From contig JAIQDT010014612.1 in assembly GCA_021521415.1 (NCBI GenBank), forward strand, positions 62,001 through 126,000: DNA of 64,000 nt, given 5' to 3'. Every line of letters starts with the position of its first letter. The stretch's first letter is position 1. The notes beneath the pieces are model-generated. The model was not told the origin of the DNA. It worked only from the letters and a program-made list of their open reading frames with translations, and did not search any database. This document shows positions 44,297-54,659 of the stretch, piece by piece. The position numbers and the translations under genes are program-made. This DNA is from Bidens hawaiensis. Lineage: Eukaryota > Streptophyta > Magnoliopsida > Asterales > Asteraceae.

Positions 44297-45707
44297 ATGG
44301 CTGGTATGTATGCATTAACTTCCCAAAATATGCTTATGCAACAAATGTTACAACTAGACACCGAGATCGGTTCACATTCAAAGTGTCCACGTTTAATGAA
44401 ATTTAGCAATTTTGCTAAATGGGAACCCCGTTTCCATGCTCATCTAGGGTCAGTTCACCCTGATTGTTTGTATTGCTTGGATGAGGTTTACACCGTTCCA
44501 ATGATTGGGGATGAAACTATCGGGTTTACACCTAAGGCTATCTCTCAATATTCTCAAGAAGAAAAGAAAGCTTTAGAGATTGAAACAAAAGCTTACTCCA
44601 CTCTTACAATGGCCTTACCCGAAAATATCTTTCACAAAGTTGGTAGCATAAAAATTTGTGCTTCATTATTCCAACATATTCGTATGAGAAGTATGGGTAA
44701 TATCGCAGAAAGCAAGAAGGTTATGCTTAAGTTTCAGTTTAGAAACTTTAACTTACTTAAGGGAGAGACTGTTGAAGAAATGACAACAAGGTTTAATCAC
44801 TTGGTAGCTGAGATGGACAAGATGAGGTTGGAAACATCTAAAGTTGATAAGATTGACACCATTAAAAGTGCTTTACCGAGTTCTTACTCGACTTTCTTGA
44901 TGGTTTTGAAAGAGAATAATTACTTCAACAATGAAGATCTGACAGCATCTGAATTCATGCAAAAGATTGAAGCACGAGAATACGATCTTAAATGTCAGAA
45001 GTCTTCTAAAGATAATCAAGATCCTCCATTTTATGGTGGAAGTATGCCGTTGAGTTCAACCATTTCTCCTATCACTGCATCTCTTACACAAAATGCAAGT
45101 GATAATGCAACAACTATTTATAGTGATCCTTGTGCTTGTTTCTACACAGTTGGAAATTCTGGATCATCTGGTATTTCTGGTTCATTTGGAGGGTCTGGAA
45201 ATTCATCACCTTCAAATCCATTCTCATCACAACCAAATGTGAACATGAGGGAGGCCGAACAAAACTTTGCTTTCTTGTCTGCTTTCATGACTTCATATGA
45301 GAATTTGGTTAGTAGTAAAATTGCAACAAGCGATTTAACTGATGAAGACTATGATCAAATTGATCCTGATGATTTAGAAGTGATGGACTTGAAGTGGAAT
45401 ATGGCTATGATAGTCAAGAAAGTGAAAAAGTTCATGCAGAGAACGGGTAAAGATCTTCCTTCTTTGAACAGGAAATTAGGATTTGATAAATTAAAGGTCA
45501 AATGCTATAACTGTCAAGAGTTTAGGCATTTTGCTAAAGAATGTGATAAGCCAAATAAGGAGTACACTGGTCCCAGAAAGCAATATCAGAATTCATCTGG
45601 TAAAAGCGGAAATGATGCGAGAAAGTATTTTGGAACTAAACCGTCTTCTTCTGGATCACAAGCAATGTTGTCCAACTTGGATGGAGATGACTGGTCACAA
45701 AGATTGA
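44297..45707 (+). pseudogene. gag: outer copia gag, first part
   Basis: From ATG 44297 (MAGMYALTSQNMLMQQM) open to the insertion point. It has the copia gag capsid pattern: FAKWEPRFHAHL, ETKAYSTLTMALPENIF, FRNFNLLKGETVEEMTTRFNHL, IKSALPSSY. A Ser/Gly-rich linker follows (residues about 260-320), then EDYDQIDPDDLEVMDLKWNMAMIVKKVKKFMQRTG and a zinc knuckle CYNCQEFRHFAKEC with Gly changed to Arg. At 45707 the inner element begins; the frame continues at 58110 without loss because the insertion plus target repeat is 12402 bp, a multiple of three. Confidence 0.9.
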
Positions 45708-46133
45708 TGTTGGTGCATAATGTCAGTAGTTCATAGTCTAGTGTCTGTAATCGAGTCTGTAATGTTTAATTATGTTTTGTATGTTTAAGCGAAGTTACTG
45801 ACAAGTTCGCTTAACAGGCGAACTTGTTAGTCAAGCGAAGTTATGGACAACTTCGCCTGAACATGCCAGGCGAAGTTGTCGTGTATAAATAGTCCTAGGT
45901 TACGGCTGTTTGTAAAATTAATCAGTTGTTCGTGTTAGTTTGTTCGAGTTGTTACGAGAGCTGTAACGTGTGTCTGTAATAGTGATATCGTATCACGTGT
46001 TTGAGTTATTATATAACGTGTGTTCGTTTCGTGTGTTCGTGTGATTCGTGTTCTATACTCGTAATGATCTACGCAGGGATTCCGCACCTGAGTTGATCGA
46101 GATATCTCGTGCGATCCGTCCAGGGAACCTACA
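45708..46133 (+). mobile_element. 5' LTR of the inner copia element
   Basis: 426 bp. U3 holds the GCGAAGTT dyad array and a TATA box. No tRNA-like unit is visible. Confidence 0.97.
45785..45892 (+). promoter_or_regulatory. U3 dyad array and TATA box, inner copia
   Basis: TTAAGCGAA / TTCGCTTAA (45785-45814, 9-bp arms), GGCGAACTT (about 45818), GCGAAGTT / AACTTCGC (45835-45856, spacer ATGGAC), then AGGCGAAGTT (45868-45877). TATAAATAG at 45884-45892 begins 7 bp later. The 3' LTR has the same array. About forty forward or reverse copies of this core occur in the whole element by eye. Confidence 0.88.
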
Positions 46134-46135
46134 AT

Positions 46136-46625
46136 TGGTATCAGAGCTTTGGCTCGATTGTGTGGTTCGGGATATTCACGCGGGTGTAGAAATCGTCCCG
46201 TTTCGACTATTCGCGTGACGTGTTTTCTGTGTTTTTGAGTCAATCTTACCTCCTACCATCGTATTCAAGCCTTTGCACCGTCAAAAACCTCGTAAAATCC
46301 AGATTTCAGATCTGCAAAAACGTCCGTGTTCATCAGGCGAAGTTGCCGTCAGGATACGTAGGGTTTCGGCGAAGATATAAGGTTAAGTGAAGTTATCCAC
46401 AACTTCGCCTACCTTCTCAAGTTCGCCTAACTCAGCGAAGTTCTCTACAACTCCGCCTACCTCCTAAGTTCGCTTACCTTAAGCGAAGTTAATCATCAGC
46501 GAAGTTCTTCAGCGAAGTTAATCAGCGGCGAAGTTAATGCTTAAGCGAAGTTATCCGTAACTTCACCTACAGTACTTTTCAGAAAATTTTTGATTTTTTT
46601 TCGGGTTTCTTACTTTTCGGGAAAG
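46136..46625 (+). other. primer binding site and leader, inner copia
   Basis: TGGTATCAGAGC (46136-46147) is the exact initiator methionine tRNA type primer site. The leader up to the gag ATG at 46626 has about ten GCGAAGTT or AACTTCGC sites between 46332 and 46570, some forming dyads, for example around ATCCAC spacers. No ORF of note. Confidence 0.9.
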
Positions 46626-49247
46626 ATGTCGTCGATTAACATCTCTGAGTTAGTGAAGATGGAAGTTGAAGCAGGGTCAGCTACTAAGGCCCCAAGATTG
46701 CTGAAGAGAACCGATTTCGTTGCATGGAAGGATCGGTTCATATAATACGTCAAATACCAGGATGCGAAGATGTGGGTATGCATCCAGGATGGTTATATTC
46801 CACCAGTTATGGAGTATGAAGGTCGTGATCAAATCAAAACGTATAGCAAAATGGAAGAAGAAGAGAAAAAGATGTATGAGGCCGAGAGCAAGGCTCATGC
46901 TGCTATTACTATGGCTCTTCCACAAGAGATCCTTCATACGTTTAGAAAGTATACGTCAGCAAGAGAGCTTTGGGAAGCTCTTGAGAACATATTTGAAGGG
47001 AATGTAGGAATCCGTGCTTCAAAGATAAAATTGCTCAAAACCCAGTTCTCAGTCTTCAAGTATTTGAAGAATGAATCTTTAGATGATATTATCACTCGAT
47101 ATTACCATCTGATGACTGAATTGAGCAACTATTCAATTTCCTACCGAGAAGAAGAAATAGTTGAGAAGCTTCTAGATGCTCTCCCACCAAAATGGGAGAT
47201 GTACACTGTGCTGATGAGGGAATACAAAGACTTTCCCACATATGATCTAGAAACGGCAGTCAACAAGCTCAGAACCTTTGAGCTTAACATGGTCAGAAAA
47301 GAGACACCAATGGATCAGGTTCAAGATCCAGGTATGTATGGAGCTAAAGTCAACACTAGCTCAGGATCGAAGACTGAATCTGCTGCCTACTACTCGAAGG
47401 GAGAGTCGGGCGCAAACTCATCACATGAGGGGCATGTGTCAGTCAACACAAATGGTGATGTTTGCTATGTAGCAGGTGGATCGAGTGGTTCTCAACCCCA
47501 GGTAAGCAAGAGCAGTTGCTCTCCAAGTATTCCCAGCAACAACTACTCCAAGATGCCTATGAGTGTCAAGTCTGCTGAAGAGCAGTTTGGTCTCTATGCT
47601 TCTTTTATTGCTTCCTATGAGAACTACATTCAAGGGAAGATTGTTGATCCAGCTATGTTGGATGAAGATTATGACCAGATTGATGCTGATGATCTGGAAG
47701 AAATGGATCTGCAATGGCAGATGGCTATGATAGTAAGAAGAGTGAAGCGGTTTATGAGAAAGACCGGAAGAAAGTTTGTCGGTGGAAAGCCAGGGTTTGA
47801 CAAGACGAAGGTGAGATGCTACAACTGTCAGCAAAACGGCCACTTTGCTAAGGAGTGCAGGAATGAGCGTGTAGAACGTGGTCAAGGAAAGTCTACACAG
47901 CATAATGAGGGTAGAAAAGATTATAGTGCCATGATGTCCAGAGGAGATGGTGAATACAACTGGAACTTGCATTCTGAAGAAACTTTCGAACAGGCCAATT
48001 TGGCAAAGGTTGAAACTGAAGGAAATGAGAAGGTTACCGGAGAAGAAAAAGCTTTCATGGCAGATGTTAAAGACCAGCTCTCCGAGGTATGTTCTAAACC
48101 TACTTGTTCTAAATGTGAAAACTTGTCTGAGCAATTAGCAACCATAACTGATCAGTATGTCAGTTTGGATGCTGAGTTTAAAACTTTAAAAGAAGATCAT
48201 CATTTTACAAAAGCAAGAGAAAATAGCTATAAAGTTAAAATTAAAGCTTGTGAAAAAGATATTAAAAGTCTAAAAACAAAACTTGCTGAAAAAATTGAAG
48301 TGATTGATCTAAGCTATGAATTTTTGGAAGAAAAAACAAAACTAATAGCTGATAGAGAAAAACAAATTGCTGATCACCAGGTAAAAGTGGTGGAACTGAA
48401 TAGAAAACTTGAGCAGTTCAAAAATTCCTCTGCTATTCTTGATCACCTTGTTAGTGATCAAGGTTCCTCTGCTAAGAGAGGAGGAATCGGTTATCATGAG
48501 GTTCCACCACCTTATAATCACAATTACACTTTTAACCCTAGTGTTCAGAAATCTGTTGACTTTGAGGTTGCTCAGACAGTACCAGTTAAAGTAACTTGTA
48601 AAGAACCAAATGTTAGTGGAGGCGAAACAAGTTCGCCTGTTTCAAGTGTTAAAATTTCTGATCCAAGTCCAGTCTCATCGGATTCGGATAAGTCATCCGA
48701 GTCTGGTAAGGCAAAAGAGGAGGTGGTATTACCCAATGGTGGAGAGAAAGATAAGACGAATAAAAAGAGTACTCCACTAAACCCGTACGTCCCACCATAT
48801 GTGAGACGAACGGGCGGTAATAAAGCCTCGACATCTAAAACACCGGTTGATAAAAAAGTTGAGCATAAGTGTTGTTTTAGGTGTAATCAATTAGGGCACC
48901 TAGTTGCAGATTGCCCTCTGAAGCAGCGATTCAGAGGTGTAAGGCCTACTAAAACTGAGAATAAGCCTAATGGTAATCATAATACTGGTAAAAATGAAAA
49001 CCATTCAAAATTCAAAAATGTGACTAATTCAGGTTTTCATAGAAACAAATCTCAGTTTTACACTGCTAATAACCAAACCACAACCTATAATTCTTTCAAT
49101 TCACTAAGGTTTGGAAGGCCTCACAATCAATCTACAAGGAGGTATCCTAGTAGGACTTACAGGAATTATCAAGGTACTAACTTTGGAAAGCCGAAGTTCG
49201 GGATGTATAGATCCAAGACCAATTGGTCTTGGGTCCCTAGATTCTAA
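46626..49247 (+). pseudogene. gag: inner copia gag, one early stop
   Basis: From ATG 46626 (MSSINISELVKMEVEAG) the frame has one TAA at 46743-46745, where a Gln codon is likely (RFI-stop-YVKYQD), then is open for 825 codons from the next ATG at 46770. Capsid: AESKAHAAITMALPQEILHTF, FKYLKNESLDDIITRYYHL, LLDALPPKW. Then QIDADDLEEMDLQWQMAMIVRRVKRFMRKTG and zinc knuckle CYNCQQNGHFAKEC. A long Lys/Glu-rich coiled coil (about residues 440-560 from 46770) leads to a second knuckle, CFRCNQLGHLVADC, and a basic Asn/Arg-rich end. A perfect dyad of the promoter family lies inside the coding part at 48620-48638. Confidence 0.92.
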
Positions 49248-49308
49248 TCTTTTGCTTTTATCGTGCAGGAATAGTTGAACAAGGCTGCCAATAATCTTTG
49301 GGTTGTGG
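49245..49308 (+). other. gag-pol junction: stop, pyrimidine tract, splice-like CAG
   Basis: Gag ends in TAA (49245-49247). A T-rich tract and CGTGCAG (AG at 49267-49268) follow 21 nt later, then GAATAG and pol in the same frame as gag. The outer copia has the same order: TAA (59870-59872), T-rich tract, TATAG (59891-59892), then pol. Confidence 0.6.
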
Positions 49309-51059
49309 ATAGCGGCTGTTCCCGGCACATGATGGGTAACAAATACTTGTTACACGATTTGAAACCTGTTCAAGGAGGGAGAGTGAGTTTTGCAGGAGAG
49401 AGTGGAGGAAAAATTACTGGAATAGGGACGGTGTCTAACGGAAAGATGACATTGGAAAAAGTAAACTTTGTCGAAGAATTGAAGCACAATCTGCTGAGTG
49501 TGTCGCAGATCTGTGATAAGGAGTACACCGTACATTTTACAAAGAATGAAGCGATTGTGTTGCAACCTGGTTTTCAGATACCAGAGGAGTGGATTGTGAT
49601 GAAAGCTCCACGTGAGAGGAATACGTATGTTATGGATATGAGGTCGACTGAAATGGCCACAGAAGAATCATGCCTTATGACAAAAGCGAGCGAATCGGAG
49701 TCCGAATTGTGGCATAGGAGAATGGGGCACATTCATCTTCGGAAGATGAACCACATTGTCAAGAATGGGCTTGTGCTGGGCGTTCCCTTGAAAATTTTCA
49801 ACTTTGAAGACAAATGTCTAGCTTGCAAGAAGGGAAAGCAGCACAAGAAATCCCATAACACCAAGAAAGTCAATTCAATTGCCAGTACCCTAGAATTGCT
49901 TCACATGGATCTCTTCGGTCCCGTGAATGCAAAAAGTCTAGGAGGTACTTCTTATTGCTTGGTGATCACTGATGATTACTCACGATATTAGTGGGTATAT
50001 TTCCTGAAATCAAAAGATGAAACGGCTCAAATGGTGAAGAATTTGATTACCAAAGTTGAGAACGTTATGGATAAAAGGGTTAAGTTCATCAGGAGTGACA
50101 ATGGAACGGAGTTCAAGAATTTTGAGATGGAGATCTTCTGCCTTCAGAAAGGGATTGAAAACCAATACAGCGCTCCGTATACACCGCAACAGAATGGAGT
50201 GGCTGAAAGGAAGAACAGAACGTTAATTGAAGGAGCCAGAACAATGCTGGCTGATTCGAAGCTTCCTGTGGTGTTTTGGGCTGAAGCTGTTGCTACAGCC
50301 TGTTATGTTCTGAATAAAGTCTTAACTGTTAAAAGACTTGGTAAAACGTGTTATGAGCTTATGCATGGGAGAAAGCCCAACTTGAGTGGTCTTGAACCAT
50401 TCGGGTCCCCTTGTTCGATTTTAAAGACAAATTCTAAATTTGGTGAAGTAGCCGATAAAGGAATCTTAGTCGGTTATGTTGTTGGGACTCCCAACAGACG
50501 TGTCTTTAATACATCGACCAGCAAGGTTGAGGTGGTGTGTAACACCGATATCACAAGTTACCAACCGCCAAAACCAAGCAACGGACCTGCTGAGTTTTTC
50601 GACTATGTTAAACTTTTTAAGTCTTTTAACATACCGTATTTGGATATTGCTGAAGAAGAAGAGAGAGTTGCTACGAAGATGATCCTTGATGAGGAAGAAA
50701 ATCTATTGCAAAGACAGCTGATCGATAAATGTCAACCTTCCTCATCAAATTCTATCGATACCCCTGCTGCCTCGACTGAAGAAGAATTTTTCAATCCATT
50801 TCACTCTCAGCATGAAACAACCATTGACGAGCTCTCTTCTAACTTGGAAGACAATTTGCATGTCGGTTCTGTTCCGACCACGAGAATTCATAAAGATCAC
50901 CCTTTGGAGAATGTGATTGGTGATGTGTCCTCCGGTGTACAAACAAGACGTAGCTTGAATGAGCACACCTGTGTTTACACAAGCATCAAGGAGACAGGGA
51001 TAATCAACGAATGCTTGTACACCTGCTTTATAAGCCAGATTGAACCAAAGAACTATCAA
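49275..51059 (+). pseudogene. pol: inner copia protease and integrase, one stop
   Basis: Protease: WVVDSGCSRHMMG with the catalytic DSG at about 49308, and LLSVSQICD. Integrase: zinc region WHRRMGHIHLRKM...CLACKKGKQ, core HMDLFGPV, SDNGTEFKN and QQNGVAERKNRTL (Asp, Asp, Glu all present). One TAG at 49989 (SRY-stop-WVYF; the normal reading is a sense codon). The C-terminal linker is acidic and open to 51059. Functional motifs are intact apart from the stop. Confidence 0.92.
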
Positions 51060-52571
51060 ATGGCTCTAAAGGACAGCTCGTGGGTCGAGGCCATGCAAGA
51101 AGAGTTGGCTCAATTCAAGAAAATGGAAGTTTGGACTTTGGTTGAAAAACCGAAGCATGTGCATGTGATAGGCACAAAATGGGTGTTTAAGTGCAAGAGA
51201 GATGAGAAAGGGATTATTATAAGAAACAAGGCGAGGCTAGTCGTTAAAGGTTTTAACCAACAAGAGGGGATTGATTATAATGAAGTGTTCGCTCCTGTGG
51301 CAAGATTGGAAGCCATTAGATTGTTTTTGGCATTTGCTGCTTATAAGAAGATGAAGGTATTTCAGTTGGATGTGAAGAGTGCGTTTCTGAATGGGAAAGT
51401 TGATGAGGTTGTGTATGTTGAGCAGCCTCCGGGTTTTCCTGACCCAGACTTTCCAGACCATGTGTACAAGTTAAGAAAGGCGTTGTATGGACTACATCAG
51501 GCACCTCATGCCTGGTACTCAACTTTATCAGATTACTTGCTTGAAAATGGGTTTGAAAGATGTCAGATTGATAGCACACTGTTTGTGAAGAGACAAGGAA
51601 GCGACTTCCTGCTAGTGCAAGTCAACGTGGATGACATTATTTTTGCTGCATCAAAAGTCTCCATGTGTCAAGATTTTGAGGCCGTCATGAAGAAAAGGTT
51701 TGAAATGAGTGCTATGGGTGAACTAACTTTCTTTTTAGGATTGCAGGTTGATCAGAAGAAGGATGGGATGTTCATTCATCAGACCAAGTATGTCCATGAT
51801 GTGCTCAAACGCTTCAAGATAGAGGACAGCACTCAATTTGATACTCCAATCTGCGTCAACCATAAATTGGGTGCTGATTCTGACAATGACGCAGATGTGG
51901 ACCCAACTCAGTATCGGGCTATTATAGGTTCTTTAATGTACTTAACTGCTTCTAGGCCTGATATAATGTTTGCTGTTTGTCTTTGTGCACGCTTTCAGGC
52001 AAACCCAAAAGAATCTCATTTGAAGGGTGCGAAGAGGATACTGCGGTATCTCAAGGGCAAGCCGAAGCTGGGATTGTGGTACCCGAGAGGAGGAGACTTG
52101 GAGCTAGTCGCTTACACAGATTCTGATTATGGAGGGTGCAATCAGAGTCGGAAATCAACAACAGGTGGATGTCAGTTTCTTGGTGGCAGATTGGTGTCGT
52201 GGCAATGCAAGAAGCAGACTTCAGTCGCAATTTCAACCTGTGAAGCAGAATACATGGCAGCATCCAGCTGCTGCTCCCAGGTTCTTTGGATTCAACAATA
52301 GTTGCGCGACTATGGTCTGAATTTCTTACTTACTCCTATTTGCATTGATAACACAGCTGCTATCTCAGTAACTAACAATCCCGTGAAGCACAGTAAAACT
52401 AAACATATTGACATACGTCATCATTTTATACGGGATTGTGCTGAGAAGAAACTGATTGTGCTTGAAAAGGTGGATACGCTTGATAATTTCGCTAATTTAT
52501 ATACTAAAGCGTTTGACAAATCAAGATTTCAAAACCTTATTGAGTTGAATGGGATGATCAATCCCGAGTAA
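51060..52571 (+). pseudogene. pol: inner copia reverse transcriptase and RNase H
   Basis: RT: DSSWVEAMQEELAQFKKMEVW, GTKWVFKCKRDEKG, RLVVKGFNQQEGIDYNEVFAPV, FQLDVKSAFLNG, LRKALYGLHQAPHAWY. The catalytic box reads VNVDDIIF (51624-51635): Tyr to Asn before VDD, the two Asp kept. RNase H: YTDSDYGGC, CEAEYMAASSCCSQVLW and CIDNTAAISV, then HIDIRHHFIRD. One TAG at 52299-52301 (QQ-stop-LRDYG). Ends at a TAA or TAG in PE-stop near 52571. Confidence 0.92.
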
Positions 52572-52591
52572 CCATGCTTTTTATGTTTATT

Positions 52592-52609
52592 AAAAAAAAA
52601 AAAAAAAAA
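52592..52609. repeat. A-run of 18
   Basis: Just after the pol stop. No target repeat or processed gene next to it. Confidence 0.9.
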
Positions 52610-52618
52610 CGTCACTAT

Positions 52619-52890
52619 CGCTTAGAATTATGTCGGTTGCCTCAGTTTGAAGGACATGTCTTAGGACATGTTTGGTCCTCATTTCTACTTGTAGAATATG
52701 AGGATAGCCATTAACCAGATGACTGAAAGTGACCGGGGCGGTTTATGATGAGTTTTCATTCTTTCGCTTAAAAATAGTCGATCATACTTAGTTAGAAGGA
52801 CACATACTACTATGTGGTCGGTCCAGCTGATCCATTGGATCTTCGGGATAGCCGTTTACCTGAAGACTTTGTTTTGGTCGGGGCGATTGA
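52619..52890 (+). other. two tandem copies of a conserved post-pol block, inner copia
   Basis: Copy 1 (about 52619-52747) and copy 2 (about 52770-52890) share GAAGGACA...GGTC, GATAGCC(A/G)TTNACC and a terminal GGGGCG. Copy 1 contains a stable hairpin CCTCATTTCTAC / GTAGAATATGAGG (about 52677-52703). The outer element has two similar copies at the same place (63592-63880). Non-coding by codon use. Confidence 0.7.
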
Positions 52891-53906
52891 TGTTAAAATT
52901 TTTCTTTTTGGGAAATGAAATTATTTTTCAAGTCTACTACTTCGTAAGAAGTTACTTTACTATGTTTAACAGAAAATTGATCCAACCTTGGAAAATGATA
53001 GATATACTGATTCTGTGTGCTTAACTAGTGAAGTTATTAGGCTTAAAAGGCTTTAGAACAGTCATTGTATGTCATGGTGGCTTTTTATGGTGCATAAAAG
53101 TAGATGTGATACAAACTAAATCTACTCGATTTTACGTGGAAACTCCTTAAGAGTTTTGGATGTCTTCATATATATCTTTCCGAATGATAGGCAGAAAAGC
53201 GATTACCCAGTCATACACGAGCCCATAAGTGTTCTGATTCCCGTAAAGATAGTGTGTGAAGAAACTGCAGTGATCCAGATTCGGGACTTGCAGTTGTTTA
53301 CTACTCTGAAGTCTATGTATATGTTTATCGTAAAAAAAAATTATGAGTTATTGAAACATTCTAGAGCTGACAATGTCAAGACTTCTCAATCATGGAGTAA
53401 GAAAGAGAACGGGAAGCAGATGAAGAGTACTTACAAACTTAATCAGACAATATGGGTCGAACTCAATTCGGGGTGACTTGGGAAAAGCCAAATACGCTTT
53501 GAGAATAGATAGGAGGCATCATAATCTCTGAGTTGTTGCCCACTTAAATTTTGAGACATAATTGAACTTAACTCGTATCACAGAAACGATGAAAACCATC
53601 TTAAGTTATTTACCTGCCTACAACCTGTTTCTTTATGTCATAATACAGCTAAACACGGATCTATGTGACAGTCACGTAGTTAGTATGATTCCTGTTCGGA
53701 TCTTTTCTAAAACGTAGTAGTCCCTGTCGAGACTGAAATTTTATCCCTTGTACTTTAATTTTTTAAAAGTTTTTCGTACTTAGGTAGTTTATGATTTTAT
53801 AACTGGTTACTTGGACTTGATCGTGTCATTTAATTCTTTAAGGAAGTTTTAAAACTTAATTGCAAATTGTTCAAATTATAGGGGTTGATTTTGTAAAATT
53901 TGATAT
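52891..53906 (+). other. post-pol non-coding stretch, inner copia
   Basis: An ORF of 106 codons (53156-53476) starts MDVFIYIFPNDRQKSDYPVI; it has no known domain and I do not support it as a gene. Otherwise A+T-rich. Confidence 0.5.
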
Positions 53907-54659
53907 ATCGGCGAACTTGTGAATAACTTCGCCCTAGGCGAAGTTATCCACAACTTCGCCTGTATAACTCCGCTCCTATATAAAGGAATTTTTAAGGTCA
54001 ACAGTTCATAATTTTCAAAACCAACGAACTTATTCCGAAATTCCAGCGAACTTAACTGATTACCAGCGAACTTGTCTTTCGATTTCATCCTTGTTCTTTT
54101 TCTCAGTTTCCGTTATCGATTCAAGGTTCGTAGTGTCGTTATATCTTATAATCGATGTTCATGGTTGTTAATCCTAGGTTGTTTCGACAACCGGTTAGTG
54201 ACCTCGGACGTTCGATCCTTAAACCCGGTTTCAAACTTGTTTTAACGTGGTGGTTCACACATTGATCGTCTAGGTAACCTTAAAATCATGTTTTCCGGAT
54301 TCCTTAATCACGAAATCACCAACTGCACGTTGTTTCATAAACCTTACTGTCGCCGATTCAAATTCAGGCGAACTTAAGGATTAGGCGAAGTTATCCGCAA
54401 CTTTGCCTGAGGATTAACTTCGCCTGAGGCTTAACTTCGCCTGAGGCGATGTTGTGGTGAGGCGAAGTTATCATTAACTTCGCCTGGACCTTTTTACTTA
54501 TTAGTTATTAGACGAACTTAAAGATGAAGCGAAGTTGTTCCCAACTTCGCCCCACCTTTAACTTCGCCTATACAGATTTTATCACAACTTCGCTCATGGT
54601 AACAAGCGAACTTGTGTTATGCCTTGACGATTATCTAACTTGGTTCGTTTGTTGCAGAT
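53907..54659 (+). promoter_or_regulatory. internal promoter and spliced leader of the accessory ORF, inner copia
   Basis: Dyads GGCGAA...TTCGCC (53910-53933) and AGGCGAAGTT / AACTTCGCCT (53936-53961, 10-bp arms, spacer ATCCAC) precede TATATAAAGG at 53977-53986 by 16 bp. A C/A-rich leader with single sites follows, a donor-like TTCAAG|GTTCGT at about 54126, then many dyads (54366-54616), and an acceptor TTTGTTGCAG|AT directly before the ATG at 54660. This looks like a full plant promoter with a leader intron. Confidence 0.65.

Noticed and set aside
47439..48134. 231-codon minus-strand ORF
   Set aside because: It is the antisense of the inner copia gag, has no domain, and its amino-acid make-up is that of a shadow frame.
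52592..52609. poly(A) tail of a retrocopied gene
   Set aside because: The A-run follows the copia pol stop directly, with no processed gene or target repeat.
53156..53476. 106-codon ORF after inner copia pol
   Set aside because: No known motif, no similar ORF in the outer element, and it lies in an A+T-rich stretch where such ORFs occur by chance.
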